Of a DNA stretch of 48,600 nucleotides, positions 1 through 9,067 are shown piece by piece. The notes beneath the pieces were generated by a model. That model saw only the letters and a program-made list of their open reading frames with translations, was not told where the DNA came from and did not search any database. Every line of letters begins with the position of its first letter. Positions within the stretch are counted from its first letter, which is position 1. This stretch comes from Chloroflexota bacterium. Lineage in GTDB: Bacteria > Chloroflexota > Anaerolineae > Aggregatilineales > Phototrophicaceae. The position numbers and the translations under genes were made by a program. The stretch lies in contig JACAER010000025.1 in the NCBI GenBank assembly GCA_013388745.1, positions 1 to 48,600 on the forward strand, in the 5' to 3' direction.

Positions 1-3000
1 CGGTCATCGAGCGGATCGCAGCCGTCGGGGATGCCGTCGCCATCCATGTCGGCGTGGTCATCAAAGCCAGCACAGACATCGTAGGTGTTGTTGACGCCAT
101 CGCCGTCATCATCGCGGTCGGTTACGGGCGGCGCGGGCGGTGTGCATCCCTGCTCGACATCCACGCACAGATAATCGAGGCTAAAGTCGAAATCAAGCGC
201 GGTGTCGAAGTCGCTGCCGCCCAGGAACTCGTCGCCGTCGGGGCCGCCGAACAGGGTATCGTCGCCGCTATTGCCGAACAGCATGTCGATGCCGCTGCCT
301 GCGTCCAGCATATCGCTGCCACCGCCGCCGTAGAGCAGGTCAAAACCATCCTCGCCATAGAGCGCGTCATTGCCAGAGGCGCCTGTCTGCTCGCTGTAAT
401 GATCATCGTCGCCGAACAATTCATCGTGGCCGGGACCGCCGTAGATAACGTCACTGCCTGGGCCGCCGGTTAGCGGCGCATCGCTGCCGTCCTGCCCATA
501 GATGGAATCATCGCCCTCATCACCCTGTATCCAGTCGCTATCGCCACCACCATACAACTGGTCATTGCCGGCGTCTCCACGCAGATAGTCGAAACCCATG
601 CCGCCGAACAAGCGATCATCGCCGCCACCGCCGAAGAGCATATCATGCCCATCTTCGCCGATCAGGATGTCGTTGCCGTCGCCGCCATAGAGTTCATCGT
701 GGCCACGCCCGCCGACAAGGCAGTCATCCCCACCCAGACCGTAAATATGATCGCCGGCGCCGAAGCCATAGATCAGGTCATTGCCTTCTGTGCCGTAGAT
801 TTCGTTATAACGATCTGTGCCGTAGATAATCATCCCGGTGAATTCAATGCCAACGCATTCAGCCGGAATGGTGTCGGAGATAACGCTGATTGTGACCGTC
901 GCCACATTCGAGAGCAGCACGCCATCGCTGGCGCGATAGGTAAAGGTGTCTGTGCCGACAAAGTTGGTGGGCGGCGTATAGGTGCAGGAACCGCCGGGTG
1001 TGCAGCTTACTGTGCCACCACGCGCGCTGGCGCTATCGAACGCGCCGACACTAAGCGGGTTATTGTCGGGATCCGTGTCGTTGAGCAGCACAGCAATGGT
1101 TACAGGCAGGTTGATCTGCGCTGTCGCGGTATCAGGGTTAGCGACCGGAGCGCGGTTCACTGTGCCGCCGATTGTGACTGTGACAAGGGCGGAGGCTGTG
1201 CCGCCATTGCCGTCGGAAACGGTGTAATTGTAGGTGTCTGTGCCTGTGAAGTTGGCGCGCGGCGTATAGGTGCAGTTTCCTGCACTGACACAGTTCACTG
1301 TGCCGCCCTGCGCGCTGGCGCTGTCAAAGGCTGAAACCGTGAGCGCCCCGCCGTCAATGTCGCTATCGTTGGCGAGCACATTAATCGTCACCGGCGTGTT
1401 AACGGCAGTGCTGGCGCTGTCGGGGTTGGCGACAGGGGGGTCATTGACCGGGGTGACGGTGATCGTCACGGTTGCCACAGCCGTGCCGCCATTGCCGTCT
1501 GATGCAGTATAGGTGAAACTGTCGCTGCCGAAGAAGTTCGGTGCGGGCGTGTACGTGCAGTTACCGCCGGTGGCGCAGTTGACGGCGCTGCCTGCGACGC
1601 TCCCTGCGCTGAAATTGATGACCGTCAGCAGATCATTATTGGGATCGCTGTCATTTGCCAACACATTGAGCGTGACTGCTGTGTCTTCTGGCGTGCTGGC
1701 GCTGTCGTTTACGACTGTAGGCGGCACATTGACGCTAGAGACACGCAAACAGGCCGAAAACTCGGACGTGTTGTTGTTGGCATTCGTGGCCGTGGCGGTG
1801 ATGAACTGATTGCGCACCAGCGCAGTGACATTGACACTAAACGTCACGTTGCCCAGATCATTGGTCGTGGCGCTGCCACTGCCGATTAAAGTTTGGCCTT
1901 CGCCATAAGTCGCGGTGTCGCAGCCAGTGTTCGCGAAAATTTCGATGCGGAAATTCGTGTTGGGCGTGCTGTTGAGCGTGCCGCCGACAACGGTAGCAAA
2001 CTCCGCCGCACTGGTCAGAACAGGGAAATTTTGCAGGGTATTGGCGCCTGTATCGCTGTCGCCGGGGTCATTCAGCGTGACCCCATTCGCGCCCAGATCA
2101 ATGCCCAGATCAGTATTGCTATAGATGGCATTGCCCAGAACAGCGTTGCCGCTGCCTGAAAAAACATAGACGCCTTTCAGGGCGTTGAAGGCGATGCGAT
2201 TCCCTGCGCCGCCGGCTGTGCCACCGACCATGTTGCTGGAGCCGTTTGTGATGAAGACCCCGTTCCCATTATTGGGGATAGCGCTGCTGCCGCTGCTGTC
2301 CGTACCAATCCAGTTACCGGCCACGATGTTGCTGCTGGCGTTGTTCAGGTGAACGCCGTTGCTGCCGTTGCCGGAGATCAGATTGCGCGCGGCTGAGACT
2401 GTGCCACCGATGGTATTGCCGGAAGCGGTATCGATAAAAATGCCGTTGAAACGGTTCGGGAAGGCTAACGTGCCGCTGGCGCTAACGCCGATCCAGTTGC
2501 CTTGTACGACGTTACCCGTCGCGCCGCTGCTAAAAATATAAATCCCTATCTCATTGCCGGAGATCAGATTGCGCGCACCTGCGGTTATGCCGCCGATGGT
2601 ATTGTTCGGGGCATTGTCGATCACTATGCCAGCCCCTGTGTTCCCCAGTGCGGCAGTTCCGCTGATATCCATGCCGATTGTATTGCCCGATATGGTGTTG
2701 CCGCTGGCTGCCGCGCCCAGGAGATAGACGCCATAGCTGTCGTTGCCCGAAATCACGCTGCCGGAGATGCTGTTGCCGCTGCTGCCATTAATCAACACTC
2801 CATACGAGGTGTTGCCAAGATCGGCGACGCCGCTGCCTGTCGTGCCAATGCGGTTGCTCGAAATGGTATGGCCGCTGCCGCCTTCGATCGTAATGCCGGT
2901 GCTGTTGTTCCCAGAGAGTACATTATTCCGTACAGTTGCGCTTGCTGCGCCGGCGATGTATACGCCTGATGAGCTGTTGCCGAGATCAGCGTTGGCCGCA

Positions 3001-3701
3001 GCATTGGTGCCGATGTAGTTGTTTTCGACCAGGTTTGCCGATGCTTGCGCGCCGCTGATCCAGACACCATGCACGTTGTTGCCGGAAATCAGATTGCGCG
3101 CACTGACGACGCTGCCGCCGACGGTGTTATTTGCGATGTTGTTGACCCAAACGCCGCTCAGGTTGCTGCCCAGATCGAGTGTTCCAGCAGCATTCGTCCC
3201 GATGAAATTGCATTCAAGGGTGTTCCCGCCGCTGCTATTTAGTTCAACGTTATAGGCTGTAAAGCGGTTGATCACCAGGCCGCGAATCGTTGAACTGCCG
3301 GCGCTTACCACCAGCCCGGTGACATCCGCGCCAGCGTTCGCGCCGTTGATTTCGATGAGCAGAGTCGGCGGCCAGACTGCGCAGCTCGCGCCCGGCTGCG
3401 TTAGTCCATCCAGCATCAGCGAATCTGTGATGGCCGGCAGCGCGCTGTTCAGTTGAATGGTGTGTACACCGTTTCCGGCGATGTTAAAGCTAATCGAATC
3501 GTGACCTGGAATGCGGTTAGCGTCAAGAATGGCCTGACGCAGTGAACCCGTGCCATTGTCGTTGGTGTTAGTGACTAGAATGGGGGGGGCTGCAACGGTT
3601 TGAAATAAGTTTGTTCGTGCTTGTGCGCTGCCAAAACCTGCAAAGAGGGAGAAAAGGAGTGCTGCGAAGGGCAGTGCAAACATGCAGCGGAGAGAGCGCA
3701 T
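1..3701 (-). CDS. Very large secreted beta-helix / Ig-like / calcium-repeat surface protein, 3' end off window
   Basis: Reading the minus strand from the ATG at 3701 gives 1233 uninterrupted codons to the window edge, so the C-terminus is missing. An in-frame TAG five codons upstream makes this the first ATG. Residues 1-28 are a Sec signal peptide (MRSLR, hydrophobic core, SAQA). Residues about 41-60 match the start of CSLREAI-type proteins (TNTNDNGTGSLRQAI). About 60-565 are short Asn/Gly-rich coils with repeated ARNLISGN and NTIGG phrases, a right-handed parallel beta-helix. About 656-950 are three cadherin/Ig-like repeats with VNDPPVANPD and YTP..NF.GTD.F.Y motifs. About 957-1187 are GGxGxDxLYG hemolysin-type calcium-binding repeats. 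From about 1193, DDDGDGV and DMDGDGIPDGCD resemble thrombospondin type 3 or dockerin calcium loops. The likely role is a cell-surface adhesin or matrix protein; no catalytic site is visible. Confidence 0.88.
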   Translation of the reverse strand, partial: MRSLRCMFALPFAALLFSLFAGFGSAQARTNLFQTVAAPPILVTNTNDNGTGSLRQAILDANRIPGHDSISFNIAGNGVHTIQLNSALPAITDSLMLDGLTQPGASCAVWPPTLLIEINGANAGADVTGLVVSAGSSTIRGLVINRFTAYNVELNSSGGNTLECNFIGTNAAGTLDLGSNLSGVWVNNIANNTVGGSVVSARNLISGNNVHGVWISGAQASANLVENNYIGTNAAANADLGNSSSGVYIAGAASATVRNNVLSGNNSTGITIEGGSGHTISSNRIGTTGSGVADLGNTSYGVLINGSSGNSISGSVISGNDSYGVYLLGAAASGNTISGNTIGMDISGTAALGNTGAGIVIDNAPNNTIGGITAGARNLISGNEIGIYIFSSGATGNVVQGNWIGVSASGTLAFPNRFNGIFIDTASGNTIGGTVSAARNLISGNGSNGVHLNNASSNIVAGNWIGTDSSGSSAIPNNGNGVFITNGSSNMVGGTAGGAGNRIAFNALKGVYVFSGSGNAVLGNAIYSNTDLGIDLGANGVTLNDPGDSDTGANTLQNFPVLTSAAEFATVVGGTLNSTPNTNFRIEIFANTGCDTATYGEGQTLIGSGSATTNDLGNVTFSVNVTALVRNQFITATATNANNNTSEFSACLRVSSVNVPPTVVNDSASTPEDTAVTLNVLANDSDPNNDLLTVINFSAGSVAGSAVNCATGGNCTYTPAPNFFGSDSFTYTASDGNGGTAVATVTITVTPVNDPPVANPDSASTAVNTPVTINVLANDSDIDGGALTVSAFDSASAQGGTVNCVSAGNCTYTPRANFTGTDTYNYTVSDGNGGTASALVTVTIGGTVNRAPVANPDTATAQINLPVTIAVLLNDTDPDNNPLSVGAFDSASARGGTVSCTPGGSCTYTPPTNFVGTDTFTYRASDGVLLSNVATVTISVISDTIPAECVGIEFTGMIIYGTDRYNEIYGTEGNDLIYGFGAGDHIYGLGGDDCLVGGRGHDELYGGDGNDILIGEDGHDMLFGGGGDDRLFGGMGFDYLRGDAGNDQLYGGGDSDWIQGDEGDDSIYGQDGSDAPLTGGPGSDVIYGGPGHDELFGDDDHYSEQTGASGNDALYGEDGFDLLYGGGGSDMLDAGSGIDMLFGNSGDDTLFGGPDGDEFLGGSDFDTALDFDFSLDYLCVDVEQGCTPPAPPVTDRDDDGDGVNNTYDVCAGFDDHADMDGDGIPDGCDPLDD

Positions 3702-3899
3702 AGCCTTTAATTCCTAATCCTGAGTTGGATGTGGCAAAGGAATTATGACGATCTCCTTTCACAGTGCCGACATCGATCCCTCTGCATCCACAGTCATTAC
3801 AATTTATGACTTACTATCCAATATAGCACTGAATCCAAACTAACGCTAGCTTTCTGGACAAAATTTTACGATCTCCGAAAGATAACTGAATATAACAGA

Positions 3900-6800
3900 T
3901 TATCTTGAGCTTTGCAATAGTTCTGGAATGAGTGTTTCCAAAGTGAAGGCCCGCGCCTGCTGGTGAGCGGCAGCCATTTGTTGCTGGGTCAGCGTTTTTT
4001 CCAGAAAGCCTAACATTTGTCTGGCGCGCTTCTGGGTATCCACCCAACTGGAGGGATGCTGAGCGAGGAACACGGCCAGCGCAGCGGCGTGTTCCAGATT
4101 ACCACTGTGCCCAAACCAGGCCATCATTCCCGAAAGATGACGCAAGATTTGCACCATTGACTGCACTTCGTAGGCAATACGCAGGGCTTCGAGATAGTGC
4201 TGACGCGCGCTAGCGGTCTGATTGCGCGCCAGGGCAATATCTCCCAACACATACTCCGCGCCTGCGACCCCCCAGGGGAAGTTCACGTGCTTGATAGCGT
4301 CTAATGCCTGGAATTCCAGGCGTTCGGCGGTGTCCGGGTCTTGCTTGTCGAACAGGGCGATGCATGCCTGCCAGGTCAGCGTCCAGAATATCCCTTCAAA
4401 ATCGCCAATTTGCTGAAAAAGCGGCAGACATTCATCAAGATAGCGTTCAGAATCGGCATAATAGCCATTGAACATGGCGATGGTGCCCAGTTCATAAAGT
4501 GCCCACATAACACGACGCATATCGCCCAATTCACGATACACCTGTAAACTGCTGGCGAGTGCTCCCATGAGTTCTTGTTTGCTCTGTGAGGTAAGCATGA
4601 CAAGCGCGGTTTTGCTGAGCACCAGCAGTTGGCGGTTACCGATCTGTTCTAACAGAGGCAGCCGTTCTTCCAGCAGGCGCGTGGCGCTCTCGTAATCGCC
4701 CAGGGTGTAGTCGATTTGTCCGATGTTGCTCATCGCGAAGACAATGCCCCACTGCTGCCCGGTTTCCTCATAGATCTTGAGCGCCTGTTCGAGGAGGCGA
4801 CGGCCTTCTTCGTGACGTGTCTGGATGTGCGCCAGACGGCCTAATGAGCATAAACCGGTAGCGATGCCCCAACGATCCCCCTGCTGCTCAAAAAGCGCCA
4901 GCCCTTCGCGCAGCAGCGGTTCAGCGTCATCTGTGGCATAACCCGGCGAGCTTTTGATGTCCCCCAACATTAACAGGGAAGGCGCTGTATCAGGATAGCC
5001 AGGAAACTGGCGCAGATAGGACAAACTTTTTTCGACAAAACCCGGAACACGGTTGATATGCCCCATAAGGCTTGAAGCGGCGGCCATAAAGGCATAAAGG
5101 TGACCTTGCAGCAGCTTTTCGGTGTCTGTGCGCGCGCTGGCTTCGAGTTGGTCAATGGCCTTCTGGACTAATTCCGCGCCTTCCTGAAAACGCGAGGTGT
5201 ACAAATAAAACAGAAAAAAGGTGAAAATTGACCTGTACAGCGCAGCGATATTGCGCTGCGCGACGGCGTGATACCAGGCACTGCGGATATTGTCGATTTC
5301 CTGTTCAATTTCGCGCAGCATTTCCGGCAGGCGGTGGGTCTTCATTGGCGCGGCGCGCTCAGCCAGGAATGTGCTGAAATACTCGCAGTGCTGATCGTAG
5401 GTGCTGCTGCGATCCTGAGAAGATAATTTCTGCTCAGCGTATTGGCGCAGCAGTTCGTGGATTTCATAGCGCCCGTTTGCGCCGCGCCGCAGCAATGACT
5501 TGCTGGTTAAGGTGAGCAGCAGCGGCAGCGAAGCGCCGGCGACGATCTGGGCCGCCTCCTGACGAAAGCCGCCGCGTAGGGTGGCTAAACGGCTGAGGCA
5601 TTGTTTCTCCTGTGCGCTCAGCCGTTCCCAGGTTTGCTCGAATACCGCGCGCAAGCTGCGGTGGCGTTCCGGGATATTGCGTGTTTCGGTGGTGAGAATA
5701 TCCAGCCCGCGCTGAATTTCGTTGGCGATTTCGGCGCAGGAGAGAATTTGCAGCCAGGTCGCGGCGATCTCCAGCGCCAGTGGCATCCCTTCCACAAGCT
5801 GGCAGATGCGCATGACTGCCTCTCTGTCGCTGGGCGAGAGCGAAAAATCCGGTCGCACGCGGCGCGCGCTCTGAACGAACAAGCTGATGGCGCCATAATC
5901 TTCCAGACTTTGTCCGTTGGTTGCTACAGGATAAGTCAGGCCTTTGACTTCGTATAACCATTCCTCGCGCAGTTGCAGCCGCTCGCGTGAAGTAACAATC
6001 ATCTTGAGTTCCGGCGCGGCAGCCAACATCTCCGCCAGCAGTTCAGCACTGGGCAGCAGGTGTTCGAAATTGTCTACGACCAGCAGCAGTTGTTTGCTGC
6101 GCAGAAAGTTGTGCAACTGCACTTTGGCTTCATCGTTGGTCATGGAGAAGACTTTGAGTGTTTCAGCGATAGTGGGGATGATAAATTCGTCGGAACACAC
6201 CGGCGCCAGAGAAATGAAGTGACAGCCGTCGCGATATGCGGCCTGTCCGGCGGCCTCAACCGCCAGCCGTGTTTTGCCAATGCCGCCCTGTCCGATGAGT
6301 GTCAGCAGACGACAGGTCGGATCATTGAGCAACCGCGCGATTTCCTGAAGTTCGGCACTGCGCCCAACGAAGGGCGTGTTTTGGGGCGGGAGCGTAGACG
6401 GTGGCGGTGTGAACACTTTCGCGGTTTGTGTTTCCCGCACGATTTCGGTTTTTTCCGTCAGCAGCGGCGGCGGCGGCACACGCTGCGCTTGCAGCGCCTC
6501 GTGCAGCGCCTTCGTTTCTTTGTCCGGCGCGACTCCCAACTCACGTTCCAGAAGGGACTCCAGTTCTTTGTAATGCCGCAGGCCCGCCGAAAGCTGGCCT
6601 GTCCAGGCATATAAACGCAGCAGTTGACGATGGGCAGGTTCGTGCAGAGCGTCAAGCTTCAATAGCTGCCGTGTGTGACTTTTGGCCGTCTCAAAGTCGC
6701 CCAAAACGATCAGGCAATGCACAAGGTATTCCCGCGCCTCGATAGCTGCGCGGCGAAAAGACTCGGTCTGTAAAAGCTGCCATTCCTCAAAGGCAGGACT

Positions 6801-7238
6801 GTCGGGGAGTGTAAACCCAGCCATAAAGTCCCCGCGATACAGGGCGGCTGCCTGCGTCAGAATTTCGACTGCGCGTTGATGATCTTCGCGCGTGCGCACA
6901 CGGCCTCTGGGTGCGTCCTTGAGCAGCGTCTCAAAGCGCAGGATATCCAGTTCAACTGCCGATTGGTCGTTGAATTTGATGCTTTCGTTGTCGATAACGG
7001 CCCAATCGCTGCCCAATGCCTTGTTCAACGTCCACAGCGTATTGCGCAGATAAGCCGTCGCTCTGCCCGTTTCGTAGCCCGGCCAGAGCATTTCGGCCAG
7101 CGGCTCGCGGCTCTGCGGCTGGCGGTTGACCGCCAGATAAGCCAGCAGGGCCAGCGCTTTGCGGCGTTCGAGTTGCAGCGTTAAGCCCTTCTGCTCGATA
7201 CGGGGCACACCGAAGAGGAAAATGCGTCGATCTGACAT
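3900..7238 (-). CDS. SARP-type transcriptional regulator with BTAD, NB-ARC ATPase and TPR domains
   Basis: Predicted 1112-residue cytoplasmic regulator. The N-terminus (residues about 20-75) is a winged-helix DNA-binding domain of the OmpR/SARP kind (RRKALALLAYLAVN, then LAEMLWPG). It is followed by an all-helical bacterial transcriptional activator domain to about residue 250. Residues about 300-560 form an NB-ARC/AAA-like ATPase, with FVGR at its start, Walker A GQGGIGKT near 315-322 and Walker B LLLVVDN near 381-387. The remaining half is TPR-like helical repeats with typical G.....A...L..AL spacing. A longer frame opens at 7352, but the ATG at 7238 is preferred because AGGAGG lies just upstream and homology starts there. 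In this family the ATPase/TPR part senses a signal and the N-terminus activates promoters. It is divergent from the ParB-like gene at 7394 and points toward the surface-protein gene downstream. Confidence 0.9.
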   Translation of the reverse strand: MSDRRIFLFGVPRIEQKGLTLQLERRKALALLAYLAVNRQPQSREPLAEMLWPGYETGRATAYLRNTLWTLNKALGSDWAVIDNESIKFNDQSAVELDILRFETLLKDAPRGRVRTREDHQRAVEILTQAAALYRGDFMAGFTLPDSPAFEEWQLLQTESFRRAAIEAREYLVHCLIVLGDFETAKSHTRQLLKLDALHEPAHRQLLRLYAWTGQLSAGLRHYKELESLLERELGVAPDKETKALHEALQAQRVPPPPLLTEKTEIVRETQTAKVFTPPPSTLPPQNTPFVGRSAELQEIARLLNDPTCRLLTLIGQGGIGKTRLAVEAAGQAAYRDGCHFISLAPVCSDEFIIPTIAETLKVFSMTNDEAKVQLHNFLRSKQLLLVVDNFEHLLPSAELLAEMLAAAPELKMIVTSRERLQLREEWLYEVKGLTYPVATNGQSLEDYGAISLFVQSARRVRPDFSLSPSDREAVMRICQLVEGMPLALEIAATWLQILSCAEIANEIQRGLDILTTETRNIPERHRSLRAVFEQTWERLSAQEKQCLSRLATLRGGFRQEAAQIVAGASLPLLLTLTSKSLLRRGANGRYEIHELLRQYAEQKLSSQDRSSTYDQHCEYFSTFLAERAAPMKTHRLPEMLREIEQEIDNIRSAWYHAVAQRNIAALYRSIFTFFLFYLYTSRFQEGAELVQKAIDQLEASARTDTEKLLQGHLYAFMAAASSLMGHINRVPGFVEKSLSYLRQFPGYPDTAPSLLMLGDIKSSPGYATDDAEPLLREGLALFEQQGDRWGIATGLCSLGRLAHIQTRHEEGRRLLEQALKIYEETGQQWGIVFAMSNIGQIDYTLGDYESATRLLEERLPLLEQIGNRQLLVLSKTALVMLTSQSKQELMGALASSLQVYRELGDMRRVMWALYELGTIAMFNGYYADSERYLDECLPLFQQIGDFEGIFWTLTWQACIALFDKQDPDTAERLEFQALDAIKHVNFPWGVAGAEYVLGDIALARNQTASARQHYLEALRIAYEVQSMVQILRHLSGMMAWFGHSGNLEHAAALAVFLAQHPSSWVDTQKRARQMLGFLEKTLTQQQMAAAHQQARAFTLETLIPELLQSSR

Positions 7239-7301
7239 GAATCGCCTCCTGCGCTGCCTCTCATTATGCGTATGAAAAGCCAATCTGAGAAGAGATTCTT
7301 C

Positions 7302-7343
7302 TGAGACGCTTTTGAGACGCGCGCCGAAACGCTGCTGAAACTG
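7302..7343. promoter_or_regulatory. Candidate SARP operator: tandem heptamer direct repeats with 11-bp period
   Basis: Seen directly: TGAGACGC at 7302-7309 and again at 7313-7320 (11-bp period), then GAAACGC at 7326-7332 and the related GAAACTG at 7337-7343 (again 11 bp apart). SARP activators are known to bind heptameric direct repeats one helical turn apart, upstream of a -10 element. A -10-like TGTAAT follows at 7357-7362, before the plus-strand gene at 7394. A separate inverted repeat AGAAGA/TCTTCT lies at 7288-7302. Binding by the adjacent regulator is inferred. Confidence 0.5.
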
Positions 7344-7393
7344 CGTGGGCATATCGTGTAATCAGACAGCGATTGAGAAGAGGAGGGCATACC

Positions 7394-7879
7394 ATGTTTC
7401 AACAACTAGCCGCCTTTGACGCCGTGCAAACTGGTTATCAGCAGATGGGCGATGGGATGCTGGAACGCCACACTGCTATGCAGTGGTTTGAGCGTGCGCT
7501 TCAGCAGGGACGCATGAAACGTCTGATGGGCGGGTTGATCGGCGCGAAACGCCAGTTGAACACGCTGGCCGACATGAAAGAGCGCGTGCTCGATCAGCAT
7601 TACATCGGTGTACAGACCGTGGCACTGAAGGCCATTCGCGGCAGCGAAAACCGCACGCGCGAATTTGACCGCGAATTCAACCCGCTGGCAGACTTTGTTG
7701 AACAGCGCTGGGTGAGCGTCGCCTCCGCGCAGCTCAAGGGCGTCAAACTGCCACCGGTCGAACTCATCAAGGTCGGCGACAGCTACTATGTGCGCGACGG
7801 CCATCACCGCATCTCGGTTGCCCAGGCGCGCGGACAGTATGATATCGAAGCGATCGTCGTCGAATGGGTGGTTGACTAA
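7394..7879 (+). CDS. Small protein with ParB/sulfiredoxin-like fold domain
   Basis: 161 residues. An upstream in-frame ATG exists at 7373, but the start at 7394 has GAGGAGG just before it. The C-terminal third contains GDSYYVRDGHHRISVAQARG (DGHHR at residues 135-139). This matches the nucleotide-binding motif of the ParB N-terminal/Srx superfamily, where the usual core is DGxHR. There is no helix-turn-helix or partitioning context, so this is not a chromosome-partition ParB. The N-terminal half is helical, Gln/Arg-rich and unassigned. The gene is divergent from the SARP regulator and probably controlled by it, through the repeats at 7302-7343. Biochemical activity (CTP/ATP binding, nuclease or none) cannot be read from the sequence. 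Confidence 0.8.
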   Translation: MFQQLAAFDAVQTGYQQMGDGMLERHTAMQWFERALQQGRMKRLMGGLIGAKRQLNTLADMKERVLDQHYIGVQTVALKAIRGSENRTREFDREFNPLADFVEQRWVSVASAQLKGVKLPPVELIKVGDSYYVRDGHHRISVAQARGQYDIEAIVVEWVVD

Positions 7880-7882
7880 GCG

Positions 7883-7909
7883 CAGGGGCGCGCGTGTATG
7901 CCGCCCCTG
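7883..7909. terminator. Hairpin between convergent genes
   Basis: CAGGGGCG (7883-7890) pairs with CGCCCCTG (7902-7909) around an 11-base loop, between the ParB-like gene and the convergent membrane-protein gene. Only a weak T-rich tail (TTCAGTCT) follows on the plus strand, so termination efficiency is uncertain. Confidence 0.5.
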
Positions 7910-7910
7910 T

Positions 7911-9032
7911 TCAGTCTAAGCGTTGGCCTTGACGGTCAATCGCCCGCACGCTCAATACGGCAGCGACCGCTGGCAACCACAACAATCCCCCGGCTGCAAA
8001 AGCCCATTCCATCACCGACAATTGATTAAAACCAAACAGTTCTACGAGCGGCAGATTGTAGCTGAAAATGCTCGCGCCGCTAAAACAAATAGACGCGCCC
8101 ACAAGCCAGCGCCAGCCCGGTGTTCTTGGCGGGAGGTGCTCGTCCAGCAGCGTGCGCCCTCGGTCAGGACGCCGAAACCAGAGAATGGCATAACACAGGA
8201 CAATCAGGATACCAAAGGCAGGAAGAACATAAAGCGGGAGCACGTTTTGCCACAGACGTACAATGAACAATCCCAGAAGCAGAATCAACGTGATACCTAA
8301 GCCTGCCGGCGACAGACGAAGCTGAGGCGGCGCTAAACCGGCGCTGCGGCGCAGCAGGGCGATATACAGTATAAGCGCAGCGCCCAACACCACGCCGGCG
8401 TATAGGAAGCTGGATAGTAAATCAATCGGCGTTTCAGACAAATCGGTCAGCAGGGGCGACCAGCGCATCCAGATGCCCCAGTAGAAGCCCAGCCACAGGC
8501 TGAAACCCAACAGCAGTCGGCGGTAGCGCAGGTTGTTTGCGCCGGTCAGCACGAGAAACAGCCCGAACATCTCTGCCGCCAACAGCGTGTGGCCGCCCAT
8601 CACGCGCGTCATTAACGTGCGCGGGAAATCGGCCAGCGCCATCTGTGGATGCAGCAGTAGACCGGCGCATAAGCCGTAAATGCCGGTCAGCGGCAGCACG
8701 TCGTAGATTTCGCGGATGCGATAACGCTCAGCCAAATCCAGCAGCAGCGCTGCTAAGGCGATGTAGCCGATCAAACGCAGCAGCCATTCTTCTGGCGGAC
8801 GGCTCAGGATATTCGTCCACAACAGAACTTCTGAGGCAAAAATCAAGAGCGCGGCCAGCAGCAGGCGCAGCAGCCACAGTGCGAGACGTGGAGACGAATT
8901 TTCGGCGCTTTGCACAGAAGGGAACACTTTCGCCAGATTCGACACGGTGTTGACGCCAACTATAAAACGAGACGCGGCGAAAAGCGATGGTACGGCGTGC
9001 CGGTTGCCGTGATGTGCGTTCGCCGTTATCAT
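7911..9032 (-). CDS. Polytopic membrane protein of unknown function
   Basis: Up to 373 residues with about nine to ten hydrophobic segments, for example LALWLLRLLLAALLIFASE, IGYIALAALLLDLA, GITLILLLGLFIVRLW and LYVLPAFGILIVLCYAILW, separated by short Arg-rich loops. No transporter or enzyme motif is recognised. The start is uncertain. The ATG at 9032 has no clear Shine-Dalgarno, and about 50 polar residues precede the first membrane segment, so an internal GTG may be the real start. It is divergent from the aminotransferase-class V gene at 9068, leaving a very short shared promoter region. Confidence 0.7.
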   Translation of the reverse strand: MITANAHHGNRHAVPSLFAASRFIVGVNTVSNLAKVFPSVQSAENSSPRLALWLLRLLLAALLIFASEVLLWTNILSRPPEEWLLRLIGYIALAALLLDLAERYRIREIYDVLPLTGIYGLCAGLLLHPQMALADFPRTLMTRVMGGHTLLAAEMFGLFLVLTGANNLRYRRLLLGFSLWLGFYWGIWMRWSPLLTDLSETPIDLLSSFLYAGVVLGAALILYIALLRRSAGLAPPQLRLSPAGLGITLILLLGLFIVRLWQNVLPLYVLPAFGILIVLCYAILWFRRPDRGRTLLDEHLPPRTPGWRWLVGASICFSGASIFSYNLPLVELFGFNQLSVMEWAFAAGGLLWLPAVAAVLSVRAIDRQGQRLD

Positions 9033-9067
9033 CAGCGGGACTTATTTTTGCACCCGTGAGGTTTGTC

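Noticed and set aside
54..3456. Many plus-strand open frames (up to about 230 codons) in the first 3.4 kb
   Set aside because: They lie antisense to one continuous minus-strand frame with signal peptide and clear domain repeats. Their sequences are low-complexity shadows of its repeats.
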